64,000 nt of DNA from Marinobacter salinisoli (GTDB taxonomy: Bacteria > Pseudomonadota > Gammaproteobacteria > Pseudomonadales > Oleiphilaceae), in contig NZ_CP071247.1 in the NCBI RefSeq assembly GCF_017301335.1, forward strand, positions 2,790,001-2,854,000. Direction: 5' to 3'. The number at the start of each line of letters is the position of its first letter. Positions within the stretch are counted from its first letter, which is position 1. This document shows positions 30,309-38,832 of the stretch, piece after piece. Below the pieces are notes generated by a model. That model ran no database searches. It worked only from the letters and a program-made list of their open reading frames with translations, and was not told the origin of the DNA. A program made the translations under genes and the position numbers.

Positions 30309-30775
30309 CAACTGATCTCCAGTCTGTGTTTGGAACTGCTTCCAGCTTCCCTGACTGCGGTTCCAGGTCGCAACCAAGGGGTGTCTGTGCAGCGAAACTA
30401 CCGTCACTGCCTGATTATCCGACTCAAAATTCATACAGTCGTTTGAATCGTGACGGCACACGATGAAAAAAATTCGGGCATTTGTCAATTTGTTTCTTCA
30501 GCGGAATTGGGAATTCGAGGATGTACTCATGCGCCTCAATCGCTGATTGATTCAATTCGACGCACTCCCCGGACAGGCCCGCACAAGCCGTACTCGAACA
30601 CGTCTGACAGGCCCGCGCCCGATAAAGTCCGCACAATCCGGGTTCATTTTATACTTGTTGACTATTGAAGGACTCCGGGCGGGCAAAACCGCTTGATTGG
30701 CCGCCAAAGTTACTTTAAGTTCAAGCAATGAGCTGTGATTCACAATAATAAAACCGTATTACGGAGACATATCCG
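30309..30775. other. fadB / exported-protein divergent intergenic region
   Basis: No gene is evident in these 467 bases. They include a PsrA-like palindrome (30432-30445) on the fadB side. On the plus side an imperfect promoter TTCAAG-N18-AATAAT lies about 25-50 bases before the ATG at 30776, and CGGAGA is the ribosome site. The stretch between about 30540 and 30660 repeats CCCGCAC/CCCGCGCCCG-like words but shows no clear structure. Confidence 0.4.
30432..30445 (-). promoter_or_regulatory. Possible PsrA-type fatty-acid operator
   Basis: CATAC-AGTC-GTTTG (plus strand), that is CAAAC-GACT-GTATG on the fadB strand, differs by one base from the CAAAC-N4-GTTTG palindrome bound by the TetR-type regulator PsrA upstream of fad genes in Pseudomonas. 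Its place upstream of fadBA suits derepression by long-chain acyl signals. This is a motif match by eye only. Confidence 0.35.
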
Positions 30776-31594
30776 ATGAAAGACTCTCGCCTCCAGGTCC
30801 GCTCCCTGGTTGTTGCGCTTATCCTGCTCGCCCTCACCTCGATGAGTGTCCGTGCCCAGGAAGCGTCCGGCAACTTCCTCTCCAATCTTCACGATTTCCG
30901 CATCAACAACTATATGGCGATGGACGCCTACTACCGATTCAGCGCCAGCGCTGACAACGAGACGCTCAATGAAATTGTCGCCGGCATCAATGCAGCCAAT
31001 GACGCCATGAACTCAGTTATCGAAAGCACCAGCGGCATCCTGTCGAAAGAGCAGATCGAGTCTTTGAATCAGGAGTTCGACAGCTTTAAAGATCTCATGC
31101 GCAGTAACGTGAACGATGTGCGAAAGACCGGCTACCCGGACCTTCGACTGGTGTCAGATATGGCCAACCAGGCGTTAACGATGAACGAGATCGCCACCGA
31201 ATTGTACGCCATTGCGCAGGAAAGCACACAGACGGAAACCAATCCGCGTGTCGAGGCGGCCCGTTCCGCGTCTGTGATGATGGCCCAAATGATGGCCAAG
31301 TACTCGGCTCGCTCCAACTCGTCTGTCTATCAACTGTTTCAGGGCGCGGAAACAGAAAAGCCTCTGGATGAGCAGGCCCGCGAATTTGATCAGTTGCTGT
31401 CCGCTGTCAGCCGCGGAAACACCGAAGGTGACGTGAAAAGCACCATTGAGACCGTATCGTCCAAGTGGGAGTTTATTCGCGGTTCCTACATCAATTTCAA
31501 CGAGCGCAACGTCAGCTTCATTATCGATCGTTACTCAAAAGGCATCATCGAAGGCCTTACCACAACGATTGATCTGCTCCAGAAAAACGCCTGA
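30776..31594 (+). CDS. Exported helical protein of unknown function
   Basis: 272 residues with a signal peptide (hydrophobic LVVALILLALTSMSVRAQ, cleavage likely after Ala27). The rest is predicted by eye to be almost entirely alpha-helical with heptad-like spacing, few prolines and no cysteine. It suggests a periplasmic helical bundle similar to receptor ligand-binding domains or adhesion helpers, but no domain is recognised. ATG 30776 follows CGGAGACATATCC. No operon partner: uspA starts 148 bases downstream behind its own promoter. Function unknown. Confidence 0.75.
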   Translation: MKDSRLQVRSLVVALILLALTSMSVRAQEASGNFLSNLHDFRINNYMAMDAYYRFSASADNETLNEIVAGINAANDAMNSVIESTSGILSKEQIESLNQEFDSFKDLMRSNVNDVRKTGYPDLRLVSDMANQALTMNEIATELYAIAQESTQTETNPRVEAARSASVMMAQMMAKYSARSNSSVYQLFQGAETEKPLDEQAREFDQLLSAVSRGNTEGDVKSTIETVSSKWEFIRGSYINFNERNVSFIIDRYSKGIIEGLTTTIDLLQKNA

Positions 31595-31654
31595 TCGCCT
31601 TCACGCCTGGCGGGTCTAATTGCCCGTCAGGCTTCGCATTTTCCCCTTCCTTTA

Positions 31655-31696
31655 TTGATCCGCATCAGTTTCCCGCTACACTTGCAGGATTAGACT
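31655..31696 (+). promoter_or_regulatory. ANR/FNR-dependent uspA promoter
   Basis: TTGAT-CCGC-ATCAG (31655-31668) differs from the TTGAT-N4-ATCAA FNR/ANR box at a single base. A TAGACT -10 element at 31691-31696 predicts transcription start near 31703, which puts the box centre (31661.5) at -41.5, the classical class II activator position. UspA genes are ANR-controlled in Pseudomonas, so low-oxygen induction is likely. Confidence 0.7.
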
Positions 31697-31741
31697 GGTT
31701 CACGACCCTGAGCCTATCCACGTACACGAAGGAGTGATGCG

Positions 31742-32179
31742 ATGACCACCTACAAAAACATTCTGGTAGCCATCGATCTGACAGAAGAAGCCCCGCAGGT
31801 TCTTGAGAAAGCCAAGTCGCTCGCCCAGACCCACGGCGCACAACTGACCCTGATTCATGTCGTTGAGCCTGTGGGCTACGCCTACGGCGGCGACATCCCC
31901 ATGGACCTCACCGAACTGCAGGACCAGCTTGATAAGGCTGCTCACGAACAGCTAGCGGCGTACGGGGACCAATACGGCATCAGCAAGGACCAGCAAATCG
32001 TGACGGTTGGCCGGCCCGAATCCGAAATTCACCGACTGGCGAAGGAAATGAATGGCGATCTGGTCATCGTTGGCAGCCACGGGCGAAAAGGCTTTCAACT
32101 GTTGCTGGGCTCCACAGCGAACGGTGTCCTGCACGGAAGCGAGTGCGATGTACTCGCCGTAAGGATCCAGCAGGACTGA
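31742..32179 (+). CDS. Universal stress protein (UspA family)
   Basis: A single-domain 145-residue Usp protein: NILVAIDLTEEAPQVLEKA at the start, VTVGRPESEIHRLAKEM in the middle, and the nucleotide-binding-type loop IVGSHGRKGFQLLLGSTAN near the end. The GxxG...GS residues suggest an ATP-binding (UspFG-like) rather than UspA-like protein. Such proteins dimerise and help survival under starvation or oxygen limitation. AAGGAGTGATGCG precedes the ATG. The upstream ANR/FNR box indicates anaerobic or microaerobic induction. Confidence 0.92.
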   Translation: MTTYKNILVAIDLTEEAPQVLEKAKSLAQTHGAQLTLIHVVEPVGYAYGGDIPMDLTELQDQLDKAAHEQLAAYGDQYGISKDQQIVTVGRPESEIHRLAKEMNGDLVIVGSHGRKGFQLLLGSTANGVLHGSECDVLAVRIQQD

Positions 32180-32180
32180 C

Positions 32181-32218
32181 AAAAAAGCCGGAGCACCCTC
32201 AGAGGCTCCGGCTTTTTT
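32181..32218. terminator. Bidirectional terminator
   Basis: AAAAAAGCCGGAGC...GCTCCGGCTTTTTT is a perfect 14-bp stem (8 GC-rich plus 6 A/T pairs) between the converging uspA (stop 32179) and the Cys-cluster gene (stop 32239). Confidence 0.93.
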
Positions 32219-32238
32219 CGTGGCGCTCGCGCTGATCG

Positions 32239-32907
32239 TTATGCAGGCTCCCCTTCCAGCTTGCCTTCCAGCTTTCTCAACTGAGTTTCGAGTGAAAAAC
32301 TCACACTCGACGCCATGGAGAAAAAGTTCAGCAGAGCCTTCAGGTTGCTGTCGCCCTTACACACCGAATGAATTCGCTGCCAAAGTGCCTGATTTACCAA
32401 CTGCAACCGCTGATTGCGCTCAACCAGCCCCCGCAGTTCCCAATCAGGTTCCCGATGATTGCGCTTGGCGAAATATTGCTGCAGGAGGTAGTGAGAAACA
32501 CTGCGCGCGATAAACTCATCCGAGCTCGCGAACGGCAGGTGATGAATCGCCATCGGCTTCAACTCACCCAGGACAGGGCAACCACTGGTGGCCATTTTCA
32601 ATCCCAGAAGGGAGCGAAGGGCTTCCTCCAGGGCAGTATGTTTGGAATAACTGCGACGGTCGTCGGTTACCCGGACCTCAACCTTCTCGTATGCGCTGTC
32701 GGACTGAAAGGCCTCAACCACGGGCTGGATCTGGGTGGCTGCAGGACAATACGCCGCATCTCCCGGTTTCAGCGGGCAATTGGAACACTGGCAATGTTCC
32801 AGCTTCGCCCAGGAAGGCTGCTTACCCGCCGGCACCTCGGGCTGGTCCGACACCTTGAACTCGACCGTTCGCCCATCCTGAAACTCAAAGCTGTACGCTA
32901 CATTCAT
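32239..32907 (-). CDS. Uncharacterised protein with a cysteine cluster
   Basis: 222 residues beginning MNVAYSFEFQDGRTVEFKV. Cysteines C39, C41, C44 and C54 form HCQCSNCPLK...AYCPAA, a compact Cys4 arrangement likely to bind Zn or an Fe-S cluster. The rest is a helical domain without signal peptide or membrane helix. The start is ATG 32907, coupled to the uup stop by a 4-base ATGA overlap; a frame open 30 bases further upstream would run into uup. I do not recognise a characterised family. Tight coupling to the ribosome-linked ATPase Uup hints at related work, by inference only. Confidence 0.78.
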   Translation of the reverse strand: MNVAYSFEFQDGRTVEFKVSDQPEVPAGKQPSWAKLEHCQCSNCPLKPGDAAYCPAATQIQPVVEAFQSDSAYEKVEVRVTDDRRSYSKHTALEEALRSLLGLKMATSGCPVLGELKPMAIHHLPFASSDEFIARSVSHYLLQQYFAKRNHREPDWELRGLVERNQRLQLVNQALWQRIHSVCKGDSNLKALLNFFSMASSVSFSLETQLRKLEGKLEGEPA

Positions 32908-34841
32908 TGATTTTTCTGCTCCTCGAGCTCCACCCACCGTTCAATCACTGTTTCCAGCTGAGACTGCTTTTCAGTCAGATCATCCAGAGTAGCCGACACC
33001 TGATCGGGCGGCCCTGAATAGAAATCAGACTTGGCGATTGTACGCTCCAATGTCGCGATTTCCTGTTCCAATGCCTCAATTTTGGCGGGCAATTGCTCAA
33101 GCTCTAGTTTCAGTTTGTAACTAAGTTTTCCAGACGTCGCTTTTGTGCGCTTCGCCTCAGACTCAGCCTTGACCTCAGACTTCTGAACTGGGCCACCAGC
33201 ACCCTTCCGAGAATCCTGGCGGTCTGGTCGATTGCCGGTCCGCTCGGAGGGAAACACCCCACCCTGATGACGCCAGTCACTGTATCCACCCACAAACGAC
33301 CGAACGCTACCGGAACCATCCAGAAACAGCGTTTCGGTGACCACATTGTCCAGGAATTCACGATCGTGACTGATGACGATGACGGTTCCTTTAAACTCCG
33401 CCAACTGCTCTTCCAGCAATTCGAGCGTCTCCACATCCAGATCATTGGTGGGCTCATCCAGAACCAGAACGTTGGCCGGTTTGCTAAACAGTTTCGCGAG
33501 CAGCAACCGCGCACGCTCTCCGCCGGAGAACACGCTCACCGGGGACCGTGCCCTTTCTGGCGTAAAGAGAAACTCCTGCAAATAGCCAAGGACGTGCTTG
33601 CTGCGGCCATTGATGTCAATAAACTCGCGCCCTTCTGAGAGGTTATCGAGGGCGTTGCGGGTCAGATCCAGCTCTCCCCGAAGCTGATCAAAGTAAGCCA
33701 CTTCCAGGTTGGTACCCAATCGGACGTTACCTTCGGTCGGTTCGAGCCCACCAAGCATCAAGCGAACCAACGTAGTTTTACCGGTACCATTTTCACCCAC
33801 CAGGCCAATTTTATCGCCGCGTCGCACGGTGAGATCCAGATGACGAATAATCTCGCTGCCTGGAGACCAACCAAATCCAGCGTCGCGGGTTTCGACCACC
33901 AGATTGCCGGACCGGGCCGCATCCTCAACCGCAAAACTTGCGTTGCCAGTGCGCTCCCGGCGCTGACGACGTTCGTCACGCATGGCCCGCAGCGCCCGAA
34001 CTCGCCCCATGTTCCGCGTGCGACGGGCTTTAATACCCTGCCGAATCCAGGCCTCTTCCTGCTTCAGCCGTTTATCAAACAGCGCGTTCTGGCGCTCTTC
34101 CTCCTCCAGCGCCTTCGCTTTCAGCTCCAGATACCGATCATAAGTCTCGGCAAAGCTGATCAACTGCCCCCGATCCAGTTCAACAACGCGGGTGGCCATG
34201 CGACGAATAAATGCACGATCGTGGCTTACGAACAGAATGGCACCCCGGAATTGACTCAGCGCGTCTTCCAGCCAGGCAATCGCGGGAACATCCAGATGGT
34301 TGGTAGGCTCATCTAACAAAAGAATATCCGGCTCTGATACCAGCGCCCGGGCCAGAAGCACTCTTCGCTGCCATCCTCCTGAGAGGGTGTTGAGCGTCCG
34401 GTCGGGTTCGATGCCGTACTGCGCCAGAATCGTTGTAACCCGCTGATCAAGCCGCCAGCCATCAAGCGCTTCCAGGCGCTCCTGAACCTTCATCAAACGA
34501 TCAAGGCTGGCCTCGTCAGCCTGCTGGGACAGCCGATGGAACTCGGCCAGCAGTTCACCGGTTTCCGGGAAAGCGCCAGCAACAACGTCATAGGCTGTTC
34601 GCGTGTCTTCCGACGGCAAATTTTGCGGCAGAACCGCCAGCGCAGCGCCGTCGTCCAGGCGAACCTGGCCACCGTCCGGCACCACATCACCACTGACGAT
34701 CTTCAGCAGGGTCGATTTCCCCTCACCATTGCGACCAAGCAAACAGACCCGCTCACCCGCTTCCATCGTGAGGTTTGCACCGTCCAGGAGCGGGTGCATC
34801 CCGTATGCCAGCGAAATCGATTCCAGCGTTAACAAGGGCAC
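32904..34841 (-). CDS. uup: ABC-F ATPase Uup
   Basis: 645-residue soluble ABC-F protein with two ATPase domains (Walker A GRNGEGKSTLLKI and GENGTGKTTLVRL; signatures LSGGWQRR and FSGGERAR; Walker B LLLDEPTNHLD and LVLDEPTNDLD), a linker between them, and a C-terminal coiled coil (LKLELEQLPAKIEALEQEI and on) that is the DNA/branch-binding tail of Uup. ABC-F proteins act at the ribosome; Uup also affects precise excision of transposons. It follows the MOSC gene by 14 bases and is coupled to the Cys-cluster gene. Confidence 0.93.
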   Translation of the reverse strand: MPLLTLESISLAYGMHPLLDGANLTMEAGERVCLLGRNGEGKSTLLKIVSGDVVPDGGQVRLDDGAALAVLPQNLPSEDTRTAYDVVAGAFPETGELLAEFHRLSQQADEASLDRLMKVQERLEALDGWRLDQRVTTILAQYGIEPDRTLNTLSGGWQRRVLLARALVSEPDILLLDEPTNHLDVPAIAWLEDALSQFRGAILFVSHDRAFIRRMATRVVELDRGQLISFAETYDRYLELKAKALEEEERQNALFDKRLKQEEAWIRQGIKARRTRNMGRVRALRAMRDERRQRRERTGNASFAVEDAARSGNLVVETRDAGFGWSPGSEIIRHLDLTVRRGDKIGLVGENGTGKTTLVRLMLGGLEPTEGNVRLGTNLEVAYFDQLRGELDLTRNALDNLSEGREFIDINGRSKHVLGYLQEFLFTPERARSPVSVFSGGERARLLLAKLFSKPANVLVLDEPTNDLDVETLELLEEQLAEFKGTVIVISHDREFLDNVVTETLFLDGSGSVRSFVGGYSDWRHQGGVFPSERTGNRPDRQDSRKGAGGPVQKSEVKAESEAKRTKATSGKLSYKLKLELEQLPAKIEALEQEIATLERTIAKSDFYSGPPDQVSATLDDLTEKQSQLETVIERWVELEEQKNQ

Positions 34842-34855
34842 AGGCGCCTCTCTCC

Positions 34856-35644
34856 TTAATTAGTTACCGAGACTGCATCACCGACACGAACCAATCCGTG
34901 AGACAGATGTATCGCATTCATGCCGAATATCACCCCGTCCGCTTTACGGCGATACCCGGCCAGGGTTTTCAATGGCTGACCATCAGCCGCCTTTACCCCT
35001 GCGTCCGGATCAACGGTGGTCATTACGCAACGACTGCAGGGTTTGACCAAACGAAACTCTGTTGTGCCAATAGATACCCTCCGCCAATTATCCTCGGCCC
35101 AGGGTTCGGCACCGCTGACGACCACATTGGGGCGGAACTGACGAATCTCTGCCGGGGCACCCAGACGATCATTCAACTCGTCGAGAGATGCCTGATTGGC
35201 AATCAGAAGCGGGTATCCGTCCGCAAAGCCAACTCGGCGATGCTCTGACACGTAGTCAGGATCGATCTGACGAAATGACTCAGCGGGCATAAACACGAAG
35301 CGAAGAGAACGGTTGCAGAATTTACTCACAGCGTTGTTAGCTGGCTCGCCACCCATCACTGCACTGACGCTGTCGCCCCACACCTCAACGGCCACTGACT
35401 CGCCCATTGCTTCCAGCCTGAACGCACCCTGGTGAGGGATATCGACAACGACCTCTCGCCCTTCCAGCGCGGTTGTTATACGAGCCAGTTCCGGGTGATC
35501 CCGCTGAGAAACGAAACATCCGGCGTCATCAACAAGCATCCACCGTCGATCGCCTCTCGGGCCGAACTCGTCAAGCTCAAACGCCTCAACCTCGATTCCG
35601 GCAAGGGATTTAACGGGATAGATCCAGAGGGCTTGCACATTCAT
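34856..35644 (-). CDS. MOSC-domain protein (YcbX-like)
   Basis: 262 residues: an N-terminal MOSC beta-barrel domain (ALWIYPVKSLAGIEVEAFELD with FGPRGDRRWMLVD) and a MOSC domain whose conserved Cys lies in LVKPCSRCVMTTVDPDAG. MOSC proteins bind the molybdenum cofactor and reduce N-hydroxylated bases, as YcbX and YiiM do. Unlike E. coli YcbX it lacks the C-terminal 2Fe-2S ferredoxin domain, so electrons must come from another protein. First gene of the MOSC-uup-Cys-cluster operon. Confidence 0.88.
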   Translation of the reverse strand: MNVQALWIYPVKSLAGIEVEAFELDEFGPRGDRRWMLVDDAGCFVSQRDHPELARITTALEGREVVVDIPHQGAFRLEAMGESVAVEVWGDSVSAVMGGEPANNAVSKFCNRSLRFVFMPAESFRQIDPDYVSEHRRVGFADGYPLLIANQASLDELNDRLGAPAEIRQFRPNVVVSGAEPWAEDNWRRVSIGTTEFRLVKPCSRCVMTTVDPDAGVKAADGQPLKTLAGYRRKADGVIFGMNAIHLSHGLVRVGDAVSVTN

Positions 35645-35734
35645 GGGACACGCTTCCGATCCGGAGAAATTTTACGAGGCTGATTATATCCGACCCCTGA
35701 GACCTGCATCGGTTTATTCGGCACAAAAACGAAA

Positions 35735-35762
35735 AAACCCGGCCTCCTGAGAAGCCGGGTTT
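35735..35762 (-). terminator. tRNA-Gly terminator
   Basis: On the minus strand AAACCCGGC...GCCGGGTTT followed by TTTCGTTTTT, starting 10 bases after the tRNA CCA. It separates the tRNA from the downstream MOSC gene. Confidence 0.9.
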
Positions 35763-35771
35763 CTTAAGATC

Positions 35772-35847
35772 TGGAGCGGGAAACGAGATTCGAACTCGCG
35801 ACCCCAACCTTGGCAAGGTTGTGCTCTACCAACTGAGCTATTCCCGC
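35772..35847 (-). tRNA. tRNA-Gly (anticodon GCC)
   Basis: 76 bases including an encoded CCA. The acceptor stem GCGGGAA pairs with TTCCCGC, D-arm AGCTCAGTTGGTAGAGC, anticodon stem-loop with CTTGCCAAG, and T-arm GTTCGAATC. The discriminator is T, normal for bacterial tRNA-Gly. It reads GGC and GGT codons. Confidence 0.97.
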
Positions 35848-35881
35848 AATTCGTGTCGGTTGATGCCGACAACGGAAGCGT

Positions 35882-35909
35882 ATTCTACGGATCACGGAGC
35901 GGTCGTCAA
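35882..35909 (-). promoter_or_regulatory. tRNA-Gly promoter
   Basis: On the minus strand TTGACG (35904-35909), 16 bases, TAGAAT (35882-35887). Transcription would start near 35875, so the precursor carries a leader of nearly 30 bases with a TGTCGG-catcaa-CCGACA hairpin (35854-35871) to be trimmed by RNase P. Confidence 0.75.
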
Positions 35910-35997
35910 CCACTTTTCCAGAAGTTTTTTTAACTCTTTTTCCAGGCCAGAAAATTTGATGAAAAACCGATCAGTCCGGCCATAAATCGAACAGCTT

Positions 35998-36720
35998 TCA
36001 ACCGGGATTTTCGCCAACCCCAGACAACTCCGCAACCGTGCCCGCCTTGCAGTTCAAAAACGAGGAACGCTCAACCCAGTGCTGATCCGGATAGTATTTG
36101 AACACCAACTGCCCCCCCTTCAGGCTATCAACCACTCGGCGAACCACCTGGTTGTCGACAGCCGGACAACCATGGCTGCGCCCAATTCGCCCATATTCAG
36201 CGACCCAGGCATCACTGACGTAGTCGGCCCCGTGGATGACAATAGCGCGCTGGCGGGCAAGATGATTGAAGCCCGGCTCCAAGCCGTCCAATCGGAGGGA
36301 ATAGCCGTGCTTACCGTAATAGGATTCACTGCCCCGGAACAGCCCTACACTGGATTGATGACTGCCCTCCACATTCGAGAATGAGTCAGACCGAAAGAAA
36401 CCCGAATTCTTTCCGTGTGCCACCAAATCCCGAAGAATCAGTTCACCGGTGGCCAAGTCAAAGATCCACAACCGCTCTTCACTGGAAGGCAGTGAAAAAT
36501 CGATGACAGCGAGGCGCTCCGGAACGGCCACGCCGTTAATCACAGCGCATTGGGACGCAGTCACCGCCTGCCGCAGTACCGCCTGATCAAGCCTGGGAGC
36601 TGATTGAGCCAAGTGCTCAACCAACACCTCATCGAAAGAAAAGCCATGGGAGGGGAAGGAAAAAGAAATACCAGTCACTGCCAAAGCAGAAAAACAAACC
36701 AACCGTAATGCCAATCGCAT
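35998..36720 (-). CDS. Murein L,D-transpeptidase catalytic domain family protein
   Basis: 240 residues with a signal peptide (LALRLVCFSALAVTGISFSF). The catalytic part shows AVIDFSLPSSEERLWIFDL, then an oxyanion-type AHGKNSG, IVIHGADYVS and the catalytic Cys-His motif GRSHGCPAVDN, which fits the YkuD_2 (PF13645-like) family of periplasmic L,D-transpeptidase-fold proteins. Likely acts on peptidoglycan peptides; specific reaction unknown. It stands alone, 124 bases after the TetR gene on the same strand. Confidence 0.87.
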   Translation of the reverse strand: MRLALRLVCFSALAVTGISFSFPSHGFSFDEVLVEHLAQSAPRLDQAVLRQAVTASQCAVINGVAVPERLAVIDFSLPSSEERLWIFDLATGELILRDLVAHGKNSGFFRSDSFSNVEGSHQSSVGLFRGSESYYGKHGYSLRLDGLEPGFNHLARQRAIVIHGADYVSDAWVAEYGRIGRSHGCPAVDNQVVRRVVDSLKGGQLVFKYYPDQHWVERSSFLNCKAGTVAELSGVGENPG

Positions 36721-36858
36721 TCAGAATCCCCGAGCATTTGAGGCCGGTCCGATTGGGCGCCGGCAAAGCGTTGACGCGGATTCTATCAATCGGGGAACAC
36801 AGAGAGGCCCGGCTGTACATCTTTCCTACAAAACGCAAAATAACGAAAGCGTTCCATG

Positions 36859-37587
36859 CTATTGGTAACCAACCCCAAGGACGAGGTCGACCATACGCTT
36901 GACACTTCGTTGCAGCGATGAAGCATCGCTGCCATGCAGGCCCAGCAACTGGTCATACCCCATACCAAAAGCGAGATCGACCACCAGTGCCGCATCCTGG
37001 TGGGGCTGGGGCGAATCAAGCCGCTGGAATATGCCTGTGAGACCGACAATCCACAGCTGCCGGTGTCGGCGGGCCAGTTCAGCGAGCCGGGGCTCCCTCA
37101 GTGCTTCAATCAGAAAGACCTGTTCGACCAGAATGTGGTCTCGACCCTCGACGAGATGACTCTCAAGAAAGGCATTGGCGATGACGGCCAGGCGCCTGGC
37201 AAGCAAATTCCGCCGCGGACTGTTCCGAACAAGATCTTCCGGAGGCTGGTGATCAAGGACCAGGTTGAGCGTGTCGCAAAACGACTGTATATCCTGACTG
37301 GCTCTCTCGGCGAACAGCAGGAAGGCATCGCTGATCAGCTCATTAATATCGCGAAAATAATAGGTCGTCGCGGCGAGGGGAACACCCGCTTCGCGGGCAA
37401 CGGAGCGATGCTTTACGCCCCGTATTCCCTCTCGCGCCGCAAGCCTGAGCGTAGCCTCGAGGATGGCTTTTCGGCGGGCGGCGCTTTTTGCTCTGGCGAC
37501 TTTTCGTCCCTGGTACGCCGGGAAGGTTTTAGCGAGCTCCCTCTGAGGCTTGATGCTGACGCTCGAGGCTGGTTCCATTTGTCCCAT
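36859..37587 (-). CDS. TetR-family transcriptional regulator
   Basis: 242 residues with an N-terminal extension of about 35, then the TetR helix-turn-helix (RRKAILEATLRLAAREGIRG, VKHRSVAREAGVPLAATTYY and FRDINELI, residues 39-85), and a helical ligand domain (RDHILVEQVFLIEALREP; FGMGYDQLLGLHG). A start at the nearby in-frame ATG 37578 is equally possible. The neighbours (L,D-transpeptidase-like and DUF924 genes) give no clear target. It is not of the PsrA subfamily by N-terminal sequence as I remember it, so I do not link it with fadBA. Confidence 0.85.
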   Translation of the reverse strand: MGQMEPASSVSIKPQRELAKTFPAYQGRKVARAKSAARRKAILEATLRLAAREGIRGVKHRSVAREAGVPLAATTYYFRDINELISDAFLLFAERASQDIQSFCDTLNLVLDHQPPEDLVRNSPRRNLLARRLAVIANAFLESHLVEGRDHILVEQVFLIEALREPRLAELARRHRQLWIVGLTGIFQRLDSPQPHQDAALVVDLAFGMGYDQLLGLHGSDASSLQRSVKRMVDLVLGVGYQ

Positions 37588-37700
37588 GCTGGCGCTCCTT
37601 CCCTGTTGACCATATGCCGACCAACAGTATGAAGAATGGAGCGCACGGAAACCTTGACGAAATCGTCAAAACGGGTGGGCTCGGTGCCGATTCAGCAGCC

Positions 37701-38303
37701 TTACTGGCCAAAGCGCCGCCCGGACTTCAGATACTCCAACTCTTCGGGGGTGGACGTGCGACCCAAGATGCGATTGCGATGAGGGAAGCGGCCAAAACGG
37801 CCCACGATATCCCGATGGTCGCGGGCCGACTGGGCGAAACTCTGCATAAACGTCTGAAGCATTCCCGATGTTGACGCCGCTAGTTGCTCATAGCACTCCA
37901 CCGAAACTTGCTGATCTTGCTCTCGCTCGGAGTGCTGAAGCGGCATGTAGATAAAAGCACGCTGAACCGGTGGCAGCTGCATATCGAGCCCCTCCCGCAT
38001 CGCCCGATAACACAACTTTTTCGCCTGGGCATCCTGCGCGAAAGCCAGAGCCGAGCCACGAAAGACATTCCGGGAAAACTGGTCGAGCAAGAGGATCTCT
38101 GCGAGTACGCCGCCAGCCTTGTCCCTCCAGTGGTCCAGCCCCTGCTCGGACGCGAACAGAATCATCGACATAAATCGCCGCCGAAGCTCCTGGTCAAACT
38201 TTCGATCAGAGCGGAACCAGCGGTTGCGATGGAAGTGGTCCGGCAAACCATTTTCGTCTAACTCACCAAACCAGAAATCCAGAATCTCTTTCCAATCGAA
38301 CAT
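37701..38303 (-). CDS. DUF924 family protein
   Basis: 200 residues of the DUF924 family, helical and TPR-like: FDWKEILDFWFGELDENGLP, HRNRWFRSDRKFDQELRRRF, then EILLLDQFSRNVFRGSALAF and the C-terminal FGRFPHRNRILGRTSTPEE. Highly conserved across proteobacteria with unknown function. Divergent from the cbiX-like gene across 100 bases. No cysteine pair, signal peptide or membrane helix. Confidence 0.87.
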   Translation of the reverse strand: MFDWKEILDFWFGELDENGLPDHFHRNRWFRSDRKFDQELRRRFMSMILFASEQGLDHWRDKAGGVLAEILLLDQFSRNVFRGSALAFAQDAQAKKLCYRAMREGLDMQLPPVQRAFIYMPLQHSEREQDQQVSVECYEQLAASTSGMLQTFMQSFAQSARDHRDIVGRFGRFPHRNRILGRTSTPEELEYLKSGRRFGQ

Positions 38304-38403
38304 TCACATCCACCCTGCTATGTTAGATCTCGATTCGCTCACCATGGTCGCGATCAATGGCAGTTACGACACGCACGGTAAATATGATTAACCGGGAGGT
38401 TCA

Positions 38404-38775
38404 ATGAGCAACCGCATTATTCTGTTGGCACACGGGAGTAGTGACAGGCACTGGTGCGAGACCTTCGAAAAACTCGCGACACCAACGCTGGAGGCTGTCG
38501 ACGGCTCGCGGATCGCTTACATGGAGCTCGCGTCCCCCTCACTGGAAGACGTCATAGCCGAAGGAGCCAACGCCGGGTGTACATCATTCACCATCGTTCC
38601 GCTGTTTCTCGCTGCCGGCCGTCATCTCCGTAAAGACGTTCCCGTGATGGTCAAGACATTAGAAGCGGCCCATAATGTGTCCATACAGCTCGCGCCTCCG
38701 ATCGGAGAAAGTCCCCAGCTGGGCCACGCTATCCGCGATGCCGTTGTCACGGAGCTGCAGGCTGATACACAGTAA
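38404..38775 (+). CDS. CbiX/SirB-type sirohydrochlorin chelatase-like protein
   Basis: 123 residues of the small CbiX family: the chelatase His lies in IILLAHGSSDRHWCE, and the second conserved segment is CTSFTIVPLFLAAGRHLRKDVP with its metal-site His. Small CbiX proteins insert Co or Fe into sirohydrochlorin (siroheme or cobalamin synthesis) as dimers. No cob or cys genes lie nearby, so substrate is unproved. The downstream gene begins 57 bases later and could be co-transcribed. ATG 38404 follows GGGAGGTTCA. Confidence 0.87.
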   Translation: MSNRIILLAHGSSDRHWCETFEKLATPTLEAVDGSRIAYMELASPSLEDVIAEGANAGCTSFTIVPLFLAAGRHLRKDVPVMVKTLEAAHNVSIQLAPPIGESPQLGHAIRDAVVTELQADTQ

Positions 38776-38832
38776 GATACTGTAAAAGGACCAGCAACCT
38801 CCCACACGGATTGTCATCTGGAGGATTGAACC

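Noticed and set aside
36859-37587. The TetR gene as the PsrA regulator of fadBA
   Set aside because: Its helix-turn-helix and N-terminus do not resemble PsrA as I recall it, and it sits with unrelated genes.
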